64,000 nt of DNA from Mangrovimonas futianensis. GTDB lineage: Bacteria > Bacteroidota > Bacteroidia > Flavobacteriales > Flavobacteriaceae. Below are positions 43,700 through 52,684 of this stretch, piece after piece (the stretch's first letter is position 1; the number at the start of each line of letters is the position of its first letter). The position numbers were made by a program, and so were the translations under genes. The stretch is from the NCBI RefSeq assembly GCF_021245805.1, contig NZ_JAJJNF010000002.1:468226-532225 (forward strand). Direction: 5' to 3'. The notes under the pieces were generated by a model, which saw nothing but the letters and a program-made list of their open reading frames with translations, ran no database searches and was not told where the DNA came from.

Positions 43700-44764
43700 T
43701 TAAGAGGATTTCTTGCAAATATACATGGTGTGATATTCTCCTAAAGGTAAATCTTTATAGATCTCCAATCCAGCTTGCTCAGCTAATTCCAAAATGTCTG
43801 TTGACTTGTACATTTTGCTATTGCCGTTGGCCATAACTGTAAAATATAAGGAGGTAGCTTCCAGCACATATCTAGAACTGTCAAAACGTTGTCTGTCTGT
43901 ATAGGTTTCCACAATCACCAATTGAGTATGATCATCCATAGAAGCCACACAAGTGGATAGAATTTTTAAAATTTCTTCCTTTGAAAAGCAGTCTAAAAAT
44001 TGGCATAGCCAAATGGTGTCAGCTCCTGTAGGTATTTTTGGATTATCCTTTAACCAATCTATTTCATACCCTGTTATACGCTCTTCAAATCCCTTTTCTT
44101 GAGCGTTTTTGAGAGCCATTTCCAGTTGACCTGGTAAATCAATCATTGTTACTTCAACCTGTTCATCTTCTTCACAACATGCTATTGAGAACTTGCCAGT
44201 ATTGGCTCCTATATCAAAGATTTTTCTGGGTTTGTTTTTAAGTACCTGCTGAAGTGCCAATCTAAAAATGTCATCCGAATAATGGTGGTCAAACTCAAAC
44301 CAAGATTTTTGAACATCAGAAGGAAGCTTGGATAGGCCTTCATAAATGGTAGGCCAAGACCCCAATTCTTTTAATCCTTCGGGTTGCCCATTTTTGATAG
44401 CATCTTCTAAATGAAACAGCCCTTTATAGCATACATCTTGAGTGAAATTCACATTAACATTGACCGTTGGGTGATAGGCGAGGAAATAACCCGTTTTTGT
44501 CAATTCAAAATGGCCTAATTCGTTTTTTTCCACAATATCTGAACTTTCTGCCATTTCCAAAAGCACACCCAATCCATACTCACTTAAAGATAAAGTTTCA
44601 GCTATCTCGGCCATTTTAGCGCCTCCTTTTTTACGATGCTTGAATATTTCATCAAAAACTCCCAAATTTCTTAGGCAGACGACAGATTGAAATAGGAATG
44701 GAGCCAAAGCAATTTTATGGGCTTCATTTAAGGCATCTAAAGCTTTTACGGCGGTTTTTGTCAT
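43700..44764 (-). CDS. SAM-dependent O-methyltransferase
   Basis: The 354-residue protein (ATG 44764, overlapping the KS stop by ATGA) has an N-terminal winged-helix dimerisation domain. A Rossmann methyltransferase domain follows with the SAM motif FDIGANTGKFS and an acidic VTMIDLPGQLEMA strand, the small-molecule O-methyltransferase layout (hydroxyneurosporene or acetylserotonin type). It probably methylates the aryl ring or resorcinol of the flexirubin. Confidence 0.87.
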   Translation of the reverse strand: MTKTAVKALDALNEAHKIALAPFLFQSVVCLRNLGVFDEIFKHRKKGGAKMAEIAETLSLSEYGLGVLLEMAESSDIVEKNELGHFELTKTGYFLAYHPTVNVNVNFTQDVCYKGLFHLEDAIKNGQPEGLKELGSWPTIYEGLSKLPSDVQKSWFEFDHHYSDDIFRLALQQVLKNKPRKIFDIGANTGKFSIACCEEDEQVEVTMIDLPGQLEMALKNAQEKGFEERITGYEIDWLKDNPKIPTGADTIWLCQFLDCFSKEEILKILSTCVASMDDHTQLVIVETYTDRQRFDSSRYVLEATSLYFTVMANGNSKMYKSTDILELAEQAGLEIYKDLPLGEYHTMYICKKSS

Positions 44765-45909
44765 AGTGTATGTTTTTTGAAAACAACAGCTGTATTGCAA
44801 CCTCCAAAACCTGAGGCTGTTTTAAGCATGGTTCGTAACGGTGTTTTTTGTGTAGATGTTATAAGATTAATGGGTTTTGAAACACCAAGGGTATCAAAAC
44901 CTAAAGATTTATAAAGTGTATCATTTTTTAATGAATGAACCCCAACAATGGCTTCAAGCAAACCAGAAGCACCAAGGGTATGTCCGAAATAACCTTTAAG
45001 ACTATGGGTTGGTACGTTTTCCAATCCAGATCTGTTAAAGGCAATGGCTTCCATTTCATCATTATATAGGGTCGCCGTTCCATGGGCAGAAATAAAATCG
45101 ATGTCTTTGGCCGAAATTTGTGACTGTTCCAAGGCCGACTGAATGCTTCTGAATAAACCTTCACCCGTTCGGGAAGGTCCTGAAATATGATTGGCGTCGT
45201 TGCAGGAAGCTTCTCCTATAATCGCAACAGCATCTTCTGATAATAATTCTATGTCATTTGTAACCAATGCGCTAGCAGCAACTTCTCCGATATTGATTCC
45301 TTTGCGATCTTTATCATAAGGTTTGCAAAGTTCGTCACTAAGGGCTTGAAAGGAATTAAAACCTGACAAAATAAATTCGGTAACCAAATCACCGCCAACT
45401 ACTAATACATGGTCATACATGCCTTGTTGGATGTACCTTTTGGCCGTAGCCACTGCTAAAATCCCTGAAACGCATGCGTTAGAAATAACGATGGGAGTCC
45501 TAGTTATTCCAAAGAAATTTGAAATGGAATTAGCCAAGGAGCTCAAATAGGCTCTTTCTTCAGGAAATGAATTGTCTGTATCAAGAGCATCTACATTTCC
45601 TTTTGTAGTTGAGACAATCAATCCAACACGATCGTTTATTGATAGATTTGATTGGGTGATGACATCATTTAGAGAAAGAATCATCATTCTTTCTAATTTG
45701 GTATAGTTTTGTGGACTCCCCAAAGATTCAAAGGCCTCATTTAAGAGGTTGTTATCTATCAGTGATGAATAAAAAGGCTGTGGAAGATAAGTCTTGTCTT
45801 TAATTAAAGATAAACCAGAAACTTCCTTTTTAATTTGTTCAACAACGACTTCACTTGAAAATCCCAAAGAAGAAATAATATTGTTATATGAAAGAAATAC
45901 CTTATTCAT
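44761..45909 (-). CDS. Beta-ketoacyl-ACP synthase (FabF type)
   Basis: The 382-residue ketosynthase has an intact triad: Cys146 in SNACVSGI, His in SAHGTATLYND and His in GHTLGASGL. It is shorter at the N-terminus than FabF but otherwise complete. It is the second of three canonical KS enzymes in the operon. It may provide a different chain, for example the acyl precursor of the dialkylresorcinol. Confidence 0.9.
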   Translation of the reverse strand: MNKVFLSYNNIISSLGFSSEVVVEQIKKEVSGLSLIKDKTYLPQPFYSSLIDNNLLNEAFESLGSPQNYTKLERMMILSLNDVITQSNLSINDRVGLIVSTTKGNVDALDTDNSFPEERAYLSSLANSISNFFGITRTPIVISNACVSGILAVATAKRYIQQGMYDHVLVVGGDLVTEFILSGFNSFQALSDELCKPYDKDRKGINIGEVAASALVTNDIELLSEDAVAIIGEASCNDANHISGPSRTGEGLFRSIQSALEQSQISAKDIDFISAHGTATLYNDEMEAIAFNRSGLENVPTHSLKGYFGHTLGASGLLEAIVGVHSLKNDTLYKSLGFDTLGVSKPINLITSTQKTPLRTMLKTASGFGGCNTAVVFKKHTL

Positions 45910-46351
45910 CTAGCAATCCTACACTTTTCTTCCATGCAATAAAAAAATCTGGAGGCGTGAGCCAAAGCTCTCCTTCCCCAATTTGGTCTACAAAAACTTG
46001 AACGGTTTCTCCAGTACAAACAAGCTCATCATCTTGATTGAATACTTCATAACGAAATACCATTTTGGCTGCCGGACTATCTATAAAAATGGTTTTTATG
46101 GTCGCAATATCACCATAGCGTAACGGTCTTTTATGATCGGTACTTGATTTTATGATCGGAGTGGCAAAGCCATATTTTTTTTGATCTAAGTAGGAAATAC
46201 CGTGATGTCTTCCAAAATCTTCCCTTCCATCTTCAAAGTATTGAATATAGTTTCCATGCCAAACAATTCCCAATGGATCGGTCTCTACAAATCGGATACG
46301 TACTTTACTGGTATGTGAAATGATAGGTTTAGACGGCATTTTTTCTTTCAT
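45902..46351 (-). CDS. 4HBT hotdog acyl-CoA/ACP thioesterase
   Basis: The 149-residue protein has the YbgC-type motif RFVETDPLGIVWHGNYIQYF, with catalytic Asp and His. It probably releases acyl chains or proof-reads ACP intermediates in the pigment pathway. ATG 46351 was chosen; ATGs at 46339 and 46366 are alternatives. All overlap the upstream ABC permease gene slightly. Confidence 0.85.
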   Translation of the reverse strand: MKEKMPSKPIISHTSKVRIRFVETDPLGIVWHGNYIQYFEDGREDFGRHHGISYLDQKKYGFATPIIKSSTDHKRPLRYGDIATIKTIFIDSPAAKMVFRYEVFNQDDELVCTGETVQVFVDQIGEGELWLTPPDFFIAWKKSVGLLDE

Positions 46352-47600
46352 TATAAACAATAGCAATTAAAGTTGTCACCAAAAAAAAGATAAGTAAGGT
46401 GAAAATTTCAGGTAAAATATCCAAAAATGAAGCATTACGCAAGAAAACATCATAAAAAGCATTAAGCCCCCAATTCATAGGTGAAATATGAGATAGTGTC
46501 TGCATAAATTTAGGCATTACAAACACTGGAACCCATACACCTCCCAAAGCTGCCAAAATTACCACAAAGGTAGCTCCAAATGGCGCTGATTGTTCTTGGG
46601 TCTTGGCAATGGTTCCCAATAAAAGCCCCAGACCTATGGCTCCTAACCCAGCAAACAATGCCACGACAAACAATAGTGGTAAACGTCCAGATACATCCAA
46701 GGTTGGTAAACCTATTTTTGGGAAAAGAAACACCCCAATCATCAACATAAGCATGAACTGTATCAGGCAAACCAATAAATAAACCAATGTTTTTCCTCCC
46801 AATACGGTAGCATAAGACACAGGATTGGTTCGGAGTCTAACGAACGTTCCTTGGTTTTTTTCCTTAACCAAATTGATGGATAAAGGGACAATGATGAAGA
46901 AAATGGCAAATAGGGACCAAGCCGGAACATTATGTTGCACCGAATTGGGAATCATTTCTTTTTCGTCTTTTTCTGGGAGAACTTCTTTAAAGCTAATTAA
47001 GCTTTTTGTATCAAAAATGACTTCTTCGGGGTCATCTGATATTTGTTCTTGAAAAGCTTTATAAATGGATTCGGTTTCAATTTTAGAGATCATCTTGTCA
47101 ATCCCGTTCTTCACCGATGTCTTAAAGGTAATTTGAGTGGCAGGATCAAAATAAAGACGAACTTCTTTTATTGCAATCTGTTTTTTGGGAGTGGTATCTG
47201 TGCTATCAGAATCCATAGAAAATTTAGCCATAATACCTTCCACATTTTGATCTACTTGGGCCTGTAGTTCCTCAGAAAGCTCCTTAGGAATGACAATAGC
47301 CATTTGATATTTTCCCTTAAAAACCAAATCCTTGGCTTCATCTTCAGAGGTTTTGGAATGGATTTCAAATGCGTCGGATTCTTTTAGACCATCCAGTATT
47401 GTTTTAGAAACATCACCTTGGTCGTTGTCAACTACCAAAATGGGAATGTCAATATTTTCGATGGTTTTGAAAGAGCTATCCTGAATTAATGTAATGGTTA
47501 CAATTAGTACCAAAGGCATGATAAATAAGATAGCAATACCCCCAATGTCTCTGGTAAGCAACAAAAATTCTTTATATGCAGATGCCCATAATTTACGCAT
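46329..47600 (-). CDS. ABC-2 type transporter permease
   Basis: The 423-residue membrane protein has one N-terminal helix (ILFIMPLVLIVTITLIQ), a large extracytoplasmic region of about 180 residues and five or six C-terminal helices (LFAIFFIIVPLSINLVKEKNQG). This is the YhiH/DrrB-like exporter form. It overlaps the ATPase gene by 8 bp. It may export the pigment or a precursor across the inner membrane. Confidence 0.9.
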   Translation of the reverse strand: MRKLWASAYKEFLLLTRDIGGIAILFIMPLVLIVTITLIQDSSFKTIENIDIPILVVDNDQGDVSKTILDGLKESDAFEIHSKTSEDEAKDLVFKGKYQMAIVIPKELSEELQAQVDQNVEGIMAKFSMDSDSTDTTPKKQIAIKEVRLYFDPATQITFKTSVKNGIDKMISKIETESIYKAFQEQISDDPEEVIFDTKSLISFKEVLPEKDEKEMIPNSVQHNVPAWSLFAIFFIIVPLSINLVKEKNQGTFVRLRTNPVSYATVLGGKTLVYLLVCLIQFMLMLMIGVFLFPKIGLPTLDVSGRLPLLFVVALFAGLGAIGLGLLLGTIAKTQEQSAPFGATFVVILAALGGVWVPVFVMPKFMQTLSHISPMNWGLNAFYDVFLRNASFLDILPEIFTLLIFFLVTTLIAIVYNERKNAV

Positions 47601-48336
47601 GATCCCTAAGTGCTTTACCTGTTAAGCTTAAAAAGACATCTTCCAGATTGTGAGTTCCTTCATGGTTGGAAATAAGGTCTTTTGGTTTTCCTTGGATAAT
47701 AATTTTTCCATGGTCAATGATAGCCACTTCAGTACAAAAATTTTCGGCCTCATTTAAATGATGGGAGGTGTAAATGATAGTGGTCCCATTTTGATTCAGT
47801 TCTTGTAGAAATTGAATAATCGCATTCTTGGATTGGACATCCACACCAACGGTGGGTTCATCAAGAAATAACACTTTGGGATGATGAAGAATACTGGCAA
47901 TCAGGTTGACTCGGCGTTTCATTCCTCCTGAAAACGTTCGTATTTTTTTATGTGCAAAAGGGAGCAAACCTAATCGCTCTAAGGCAACATTTATTTTGTT
48001 GGATAAATCCTTTCCCTTCAAACCATACATACTTCCGAAGTACTGCAAGTTTTCAAAGGCTGTTAGAGTCGGGTATAAGGCGTATTCTTGAGGAACAATA
48101 CCTATGAGTTGTTTTAATCGGTTTTTATCATGTTGATAATCCAATCCATCAATTTTGAAAGTCCCAGAAGTAGGTTTAATCAAGGAGCACAAAATAGAAA
48201 TGAGAGTTGTTTTTCCAGCGCCATTTGGTCCCAAAAGACCAAAAATTTCCTTTTCATTGACGTGCAGGCTCAAATTGGATACCGAATAATAATCGGCGTC
48301 CTTATATTTTTTTGATACCTGGTCAATTTGAATCAT
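47593..48336 (-). CDS. ABC transporter ATP-binding protein
   Basis: The 247-residue ATPase has Walker A GPNGAGKTT, signature FSGGMKRR, Walker B VLFLDEP and a switch His in YTSHHLNEA. It forms a drug/lipid-type exporter with the adjacent permease. Confidence 0.95.
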   Translation of the reverse strand: MIQIDQVSKKYKDADYYSVSNLSLHVNEKEIFGLLGPNGAGKTTLISILCSLIKPTSGTFKIDGLDYQHDKNRLKQLIGIVPQEYALYPTLTAFENLQYFGSMYGLKGKDLSNKINVALERLGLLPFAHKKIRTFSGGMKRRVNLIASILHHPKVLFLDEPTVGVDVQSKNAIIQFLQELNQNGTTIIYTSHHLNEAENFCTEVAIIDHGKIIIQGKPKDLISNHEGTHNLEDVFLSLTGKALRDHA

Positions 48337-48341
48337 AACTA

Positions 48342-49337
48342 CTAGATAGCTTTTCTTAATTTCTTAAAGAATTGTTCTTCCCTATCTGCTATGACGTCCA
48401 ACATATCGGCCACTTGATTGTAGGCATCTGTTTTCGGACTTCTATTTTTATATATGCGGGAAGCCTCCAGTGCGAAATCCCTCCAAGCATCACCGATGCT
48501 AGTCATTTCTTTTGAAAGTTCGGAAAGTTTTTGGTTGCCCAAAATTTTACTGGATTCTTGTAAAAAAGCTGCAAAGATGTATCTAAAGCCACCGCCGCCA
48601 GTTCCAATCTCTTCCTGCATTCTTACGACCTGTCCCAAATAGTGGTTGGCCACTTTGGTGCCTTTCTTTTTGGGCCATTTTCTTATCAGTTTGGCTATCA
48701 TGCGAATGCCCTTGACTCCTACAATGGGTACAGGGGCCAACATATCCTTACAGGTTTGTTTGATGCCTTTTATGATGGCTTTTTCCAAATGTAATTCCTT
48801 GGGGAAGGCAATAGGGTAGTACATATGTCCTTTAGGAGCAAAAGCACCTTTTGCAAACCGGACTTTCTCCAATTGCTTATCGGTAAGTGTTGTGACCGTT
48901 TCCATAACGGGATCACTAATAAGATACGTGTCTCCTTCCTTGCCATAAACCACCATATTGTGGGCGTTGAAATGAAAGCGATATTCATCTGGAAAATAAA
49001 GTAGGTTATAAACACCTACTTGCAATCCAACAGGATTATTTTTTTCAAGATTTTCATCCAATCGAGCCTTGGCCTTGACTGGGTCTTTAAATTTTTCTCT
49101 TTTAATTTTAATACCCACACGATTGGCAAATCGTTTAAAAATAAATCCTGGCATCGCGCGATATGTAATGGCAGGTGCATGATTGACCATCAACAATGGA
49201 ACATAGCAGAAAAGCAATCCAGATCCAATTCCAAAAACCATGGGTTCACTTACTTCAAATCCATTGTGCTTCATTAAATTGGATACCACACCATTTTCAC
49301 AATGTGCCGATTGATGGTGCGTAAAATCAATTTTCAT
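48342..49337 (-). CDS. BtrH-like acyl-ACP acyltransferase candidate
   Basis: The 331-residue protein begins with HHQSAHCENGVVSNLMKHNG, with Cys13 as a likely nucleophile. Next come HFNAHNMVVYG (His) and YLISDP (Asp), a papain-like triad as in BtrH N-terminal/C39-like domains. About 130 helical C-terminal residues follow (DUF4872-like). BtrH of butirosin biosynthesis moves an acyl group from an ACP onto the antibiotic. By analogy this protein could ester-link the ACP-bound aryl polyene to the dialkylresorcinol. The role is inferred. Confidence 0.72.
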   Translation of the reverse strand: MKIDFTHHQSAHCENGVVSNLMKHNGFEVSEPMVFGIGSGLLFCYVPLLMVNHAPAITYRAMPGFIFKRFANRVGIKIKREKFKDPVKAKARLDENLEKNNPVGLQVGVYNLLYFPDEYRFHFNAHNMVVYGKEGDTYLISDPVMETVTTLTDKQLEKVRFAKGAFAPKGHMYYPIAFPKELHLEKAIIKGIKQTCKDMLAPVPIVGVKGIRMIAKLIRKWPKKKGTKVANHYLGQVVRMQEEIGTGGGGFRYIFAAFLQESSKILGNQKLSELSKEMTSIGDAWRDFALEASRIYKNRSPKTDAYNQVADMLDVIADREEQFFKKLRKAI

Positions 49338-49737
49338 GCAATTCGATATTTTTTAATTGCTCAATGCTCACATCAAAAGCATCAGCATATTTTTTTAGAG
49401 TTTTGGTAGATAGCCTTTTAAAAACATTAGGTTTAAAATGACGTTTTACGCGCCATTGCCACATACCAACATAACTGGATAAGATACCTAAATCCATTTT
49501 ATGGTATTCCATGTAGTACTCAATAGGGCTAACATCGTTATTCAAGACCCTATTTTTGGCTGCTGCAACACGTTCATTAATATCTTCAATGGCTTGATTA
49601 AGAGCGATGGTTTTAGGGGTCCAACCACTACTATTTACCGTGGTATACTCCCCATTCTCATCCACAGCATAGCACAATTCTTTAAAATTGGCAGATTCTA
49701 AATTACTTTTATCTTGAGGTACTTCATTCTTCTTCAT
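49327..49737 (-). CDS. Small protein with a Cro/C1-like C-terminal region
   Basis: The 136-residue protein has an N-terminal half with WTPKTIALNQAIEDINERVAA. The C-terminal region (SPIEYYMEYHKMDLGILSSY, LSTKTLKKYADAFDVSIEQL) has the spacing of a Cro/C1-type helix-turn-helix. It overlaps the BtrH-like gene by 11 bp. It could be a local regulator or only a helical partner. No clear family is recognised. Confidence 0.55.
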   Translation of the reverse strand: MKKNEVPQDKSNLESANFKELCYAVDENGEYTTVNSSGWTPKTIALNQAIEDINERVAAAKNRVLNNDVSPIEYYMEYHKMDLGILSSYVGMWQWRVKRHFKPNVFKRLSTKTLKKYADAFDVSIEQLKNIELHEN

Positions 49738-49743
49738 TTGCTC

Positions 49744-50193
49744 CTATGTTAATTCTTGAATCACTAAATTCAATTCACAAGATACTAATTCTTTGTGGTC
49801 TTGGACAATTTTACATTGTAACGTACAGATGCTAAATTCTTCTGTGTCAAAACGGGAAATTAACTTGGCATCGGTAACTATAGTAGAGTTAACTTTTGGT
49901 AAAGAAAGAATGGAAACTTTTTTAATTGCGCTAATATATCCAATGAGTTTGATGTCATCGGCATCGTTGCCATCAAAATAGGTTTTCCCAACAATTGAAG
50001 AACAAGTCTGGGCAGCATTTTCTACGAGCCCAACTTCATTAAAAAAACCATTTTCAGTAAAAAGACAATTTTCGGTTACATGAAAAGAGGTCGATACATG
50101 TTGATCATCAATTGAAAGTACATGATCAACCATTAAAAAAGGTTCACGATGTGGTAGAAATTTGGTGATATCAAGATTGTGAATCTTATCCAT
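49744..50193 (-). CDS. FabZ-like hotdog dehydratase, second of a tandem pair
   Basis: The 149-residue protein (ATG 50193) starts MDKIHNLDITKFLPHREPFLMVDHV. It carries a LVENAAQTCS segment typical of the ApeP/FabZ-like dehydratases of aryl polyene clusters. It overlaps the upstream paralogue by 8 bp. It probably works with it as a heterodimer on beta-hydroxyacyl-ACP. Confidence 0.83.
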   Translation of the reverse strand: MDKIHNLDITKFLPHREPFLMVDHVLSIDDQHVSTSFHVTENCLFTENGFFNEVGLVENAAQTCSSIVGKTYFDGNDADDIKLIGYISAIKKVSILSLPKVNSTIVTDAKLISRFDTEEFSICTLQCKIVQDHKELVSCELNLVIQELT

Positions 50194-50617
50194 TATCAGC
50201 AATAACAGTTTTCATTTCGCCTGAGGCAATTTCCTCTTGGTCAACGTTTAATACAGTTACGTTAACCATAGTTACTCCCATTATTTCGTGTAAAATACTA
50301 ACTTTTGTAGTTATGGTCTCTTTGATGGATGGAAGTTTTTTTACTGCTATTTTTTTTATGGATCCAATATATCCTGTGGGTGCATCTTCTCCTTTTAGAA
50401 AATAGGCATATCCAGTATGAAGCGCCACCGTCTGGGCCATGTTCTCCACCAATCCAGGTTCTTGTAATTGACCGTTTTCAACAAAAATGTTGTTTTCTGT
50501 AATCGTAAAGGTGGAAACAACTTCTGTTTCAGAGAAATGTTCCAAAGAATTCACCATCACAAAAGGTGATTTTTGCGGAATAAGATTTGAAATATCAGTA
50601 ATTGGGAGTTTTGACAT
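50186..50617 (-). CDS. FabZ-like hotdog dehydratase, first of a tandem pair
   Basis: The 143-residue paralogue of the following gene has LIPQKSPFVMVNSLEHF and LVENMAQTVALHTGYAY. At the position of PHREPF in its partner it has PQKSPF, so a His is lost. One of the pair may be mainly structural, as in heterodimeric dehydratases. It starts directly after darB. Confidence 0.83.
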   Translation of the reverse strand: MSKLPITDISNLIPQKSPFVMVNSLEHFSETEVVSTFTITENNIFVENGQLQEPGLVENMAQTVALHTGYAYFLKGEDAPTGYIGSIKKIAVKKLPSIKETITTKVSILHEIMGVTMVNVTVLNVDQEEIASGEMKTVIADNG

Positions 50618-51751
50618 CTAAACCACTGTTACTAATGCGACAGAATATGCAAATCGGGCACTTTCAGGAACAGATAAGAGTATTTTATCTCCTTTTTTCA
50701 ACTTTCCAGAAGCTACTAATTCTTCAAGCATGATGTAAATGGAACCAGCACCTACGTTTCCAACACGTTCCAAATTCATGAACCAGTTTTCCCATGGAAT
50801 TTCTACACCACCTTCTTTCATCTCTTTATAAAGTTGCTCTTTGAAATAGTAAGAGGAGATATGAGGTAAATAATAGTCAATTTCTGATGAAGACATTTGG
50901 TGTTTTTCAAAAAGCATTTGAAGGGTTTCAACAGCTTTCTTCAAAATAAATTTACCAAGAAGCTTAACATCTTGCTTCATGGCAAATAGCGATTTTTTGC
51001 TCCATTCATTAGAAGGGTACTCGCTCCAAGGTTTTAAAAAGCCGTCTTCCAATTTATCACCGCCAGCATACATACAAGCTTCAATCTCATGGGCGAATGA
51101 AGTGCCCTCCATCCATTCAATTTTTAAAGGGCAATCCCCTTTGGGTTCGCTTTCCAATAAAAAGGCTCCAGCACCATCTGATAACATCCAGCGAAGAAAA
51201 TCTTTGTTGAAAGCTAATATGGGGTTGTCTTCTAGGTTTTCTAAATGCTTGAGTTCGTCTTCAAAAACATCGGATTTCATCCAAGAAGATGTTCTTTCAG
51301 ATCCAGTTACAACAGCATTTTGAGTTTGTCCACATTTCACCGAAAGGTATCCAAATTTCATGGCGTTCATCCCAGAACAACATGCTCCAGAAGGAGAGTT
51401 GATTTCAATATTACCATTTTTCAGAAAACCATGTACCATGGCTGCGTGTGAAGGTAAAATTTGGTCTGGGCTTGACGTACCGCAGGAAAGCAATTCGATG
51501 TCTGTGGTTTTGAAGTTGTCATCACACAATCTTTCTACAGCCTCTTTAGTCAATTGGGCATTATTATGTGTAATATTCCCATTGTCGTCAATCGCGTAAT
51601 ATCTCGTTTTGATTTGATTGTTACGCAATACAATACGTCTTCCCTTTGAGTGTTGGCCGTTTATTAAACCTAATTTGTCTTCCATTTCATCGTTAGAAAT
51701 AGGGCGATTAGGTAAAAATTTAGATATGCGTGTTATATAGACTTCCTTCAT
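50618..51751 (-). CDS. darB: DarB, KSIII-type ketosynthase of dialkylresorcinol synthesis
   Basis: The 377-residue KSIII-fold enzyme has the nucleophile in SGACCSGMNA (Cys125), His in YYLPHISSYYF and Asn in ERVGNVGAGSIY. DarB condenses two acyl units and cyclises them to a 1,3-cyclohexanedione, the precursor of dialkylresorcinols. Location next to darA and in a flexirubin cluster supports this over a FabH housekeeping role. Confidence 0.9.
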   Translation of the reverse strand: MKEVYITRISKFLPNRPISNDEMEDKLGLINGQHSKGRRIVLRNNQIKTRYYAIDDNGNITHNNAQLTKEAVERLCDDNFKTTDIELLSCGTSSPDQILPSHAAMVHGFLKNGNIEINSPSGACCSGMNAMKFGYLSVKCGQTQNAVVTGSERTSSWMKSDVFEDELKHLENLEDNPILAFNKDFLRWMLSDGAGAFLLESEPKGDCPLKIEWMEGTSFAHEIEACMYAGGDKLEDGFLKPWSEYPSNEWSKKSLFAMKQDVKLLGKFILKKAVETLQMLFEKHQMSSSEIDYYLPHISSYYFKEQLYKEMKEGGVEIPWENWFMNLERVGNVGAGSIYIMLEELVASGKLKKGDKILLSVPESARFAYSVALVTVV

Positions 51752-51754
51752 TGT

Positions 51755-52684
51755 TTATTCTCCATTTAAGGCGACTGATGAATAATAGCTTTTTTGTTTA
51801 CTATACCTCTTTTGCAAAGGTAAATAAGTCAACAAAAATAAAATAAAAACTATTGGGGATATGACCCAAATTGCAAATAAAAGGTAAATACTGAACATTT
51901 TTACCAATAATCTTCTTTTTGATGTATTTTCCTTACTATTTCTTAGAATTATTTGGGACCATTTTGAGAAAATCTTATTTCCTTTTTGATCGGTTAAAAT
52001 TAAAAAGGATTTAAGCGAAACAGCACCTTGTTTTAATAAACTGGGTTGTAAATTGGAAAAGTCCCCACTCAATAAATGGTTTAAAATCGTTTTACTAAAT
52101 CTTACGGAATGGTCAATGTCCTTTTGTTGTACACCAGGTTTAGGAAAGATTCCTAAATACTTTTTCTTTTCACCAGAAAACATCCATTGGGCAATAGTGA
52201 TCACACTGATATGATTTAGGTGATGGTCTACCAATGCAATGTTGCCAACTAACTGGGCTTTCAAACTAGTAAAATGAACTTTCATCTTTTCCTGGGCCAT
52301 CATCCATAAATTTCGACACCCAATAACAGTAACTACTGGGGTGTTTTTGAAAAGCTTCTTGGCGTCATCTGTTGCTAGAAAAGATATGGTGGGTAGAGAA
52401 GGGGTTAAATACCAAATTTGATATCCCAAAATAATCAGGTCATATGAGGTATTCAATATGGTTTCGGAAACAGGTTTTACGGCTCTTGGTTTCTGACTAT
52501 AGGTGTCAGGAAAAGCTCCATAGAAGGCTTCTCGGGACCAAGGAAAAGGGAAGGGGTCTTCCATTTCAATTTGGTGATAATCTATTTGAACTTGATCATG
52601 GTTCTTGAGATCCGTAACCACGTTATTGACTATTTCTGTTAATTGTCCAGATTGGGAAAAATGGATGACTAAAACGTGTTTCAT
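51755..52684 (-). CDS. darA: DarA, dialkylresorcinol-forming aromatase
   Basis: The 309-residue protein starts with a flavodoxin-like beta strand and phosphate loop (VLVIHFSQSGQLTEIV). It has FPFPWSREAFYGAFPDTY, a segment typical of DarA proteins, and a C-terminal membrane helix (LFAIWVISPIVFILFLLTY). DarA oxidises the cyclohexanedione from DarB to the aromatic resorcinol. It overlaps the acyltransferase gene upstream by 1 bp. Confidence 0.9.
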   Translation of the reverse strand: MKHVLVIHFSQSGQLTEIVNNVVTDLKNHDQVQIDYHQIEMEDPFPFPWSREAFYGAFPDTYSQKPRAVKPVSETILNTSYDLIILGYQIWYLTPSLPTISFLATDDAKKLFKNTPVVTVIGCRNLWMMAQEKMKVHFTSLKAQLVGNIALVDHHLNHISVITIAQWMFSGEKKKYLGIFPKPGVQQKDIDHSVRFSKTILNHLLSGDFSNLQPSLLKQGAVSLKSFLILTDQKGNKIFSKWSQIILRNSKENTSKRRLLVKMFSIYLLFAIWVISPIVFILFLLTYLPLQKRYSKQKSYYSSVALNGE

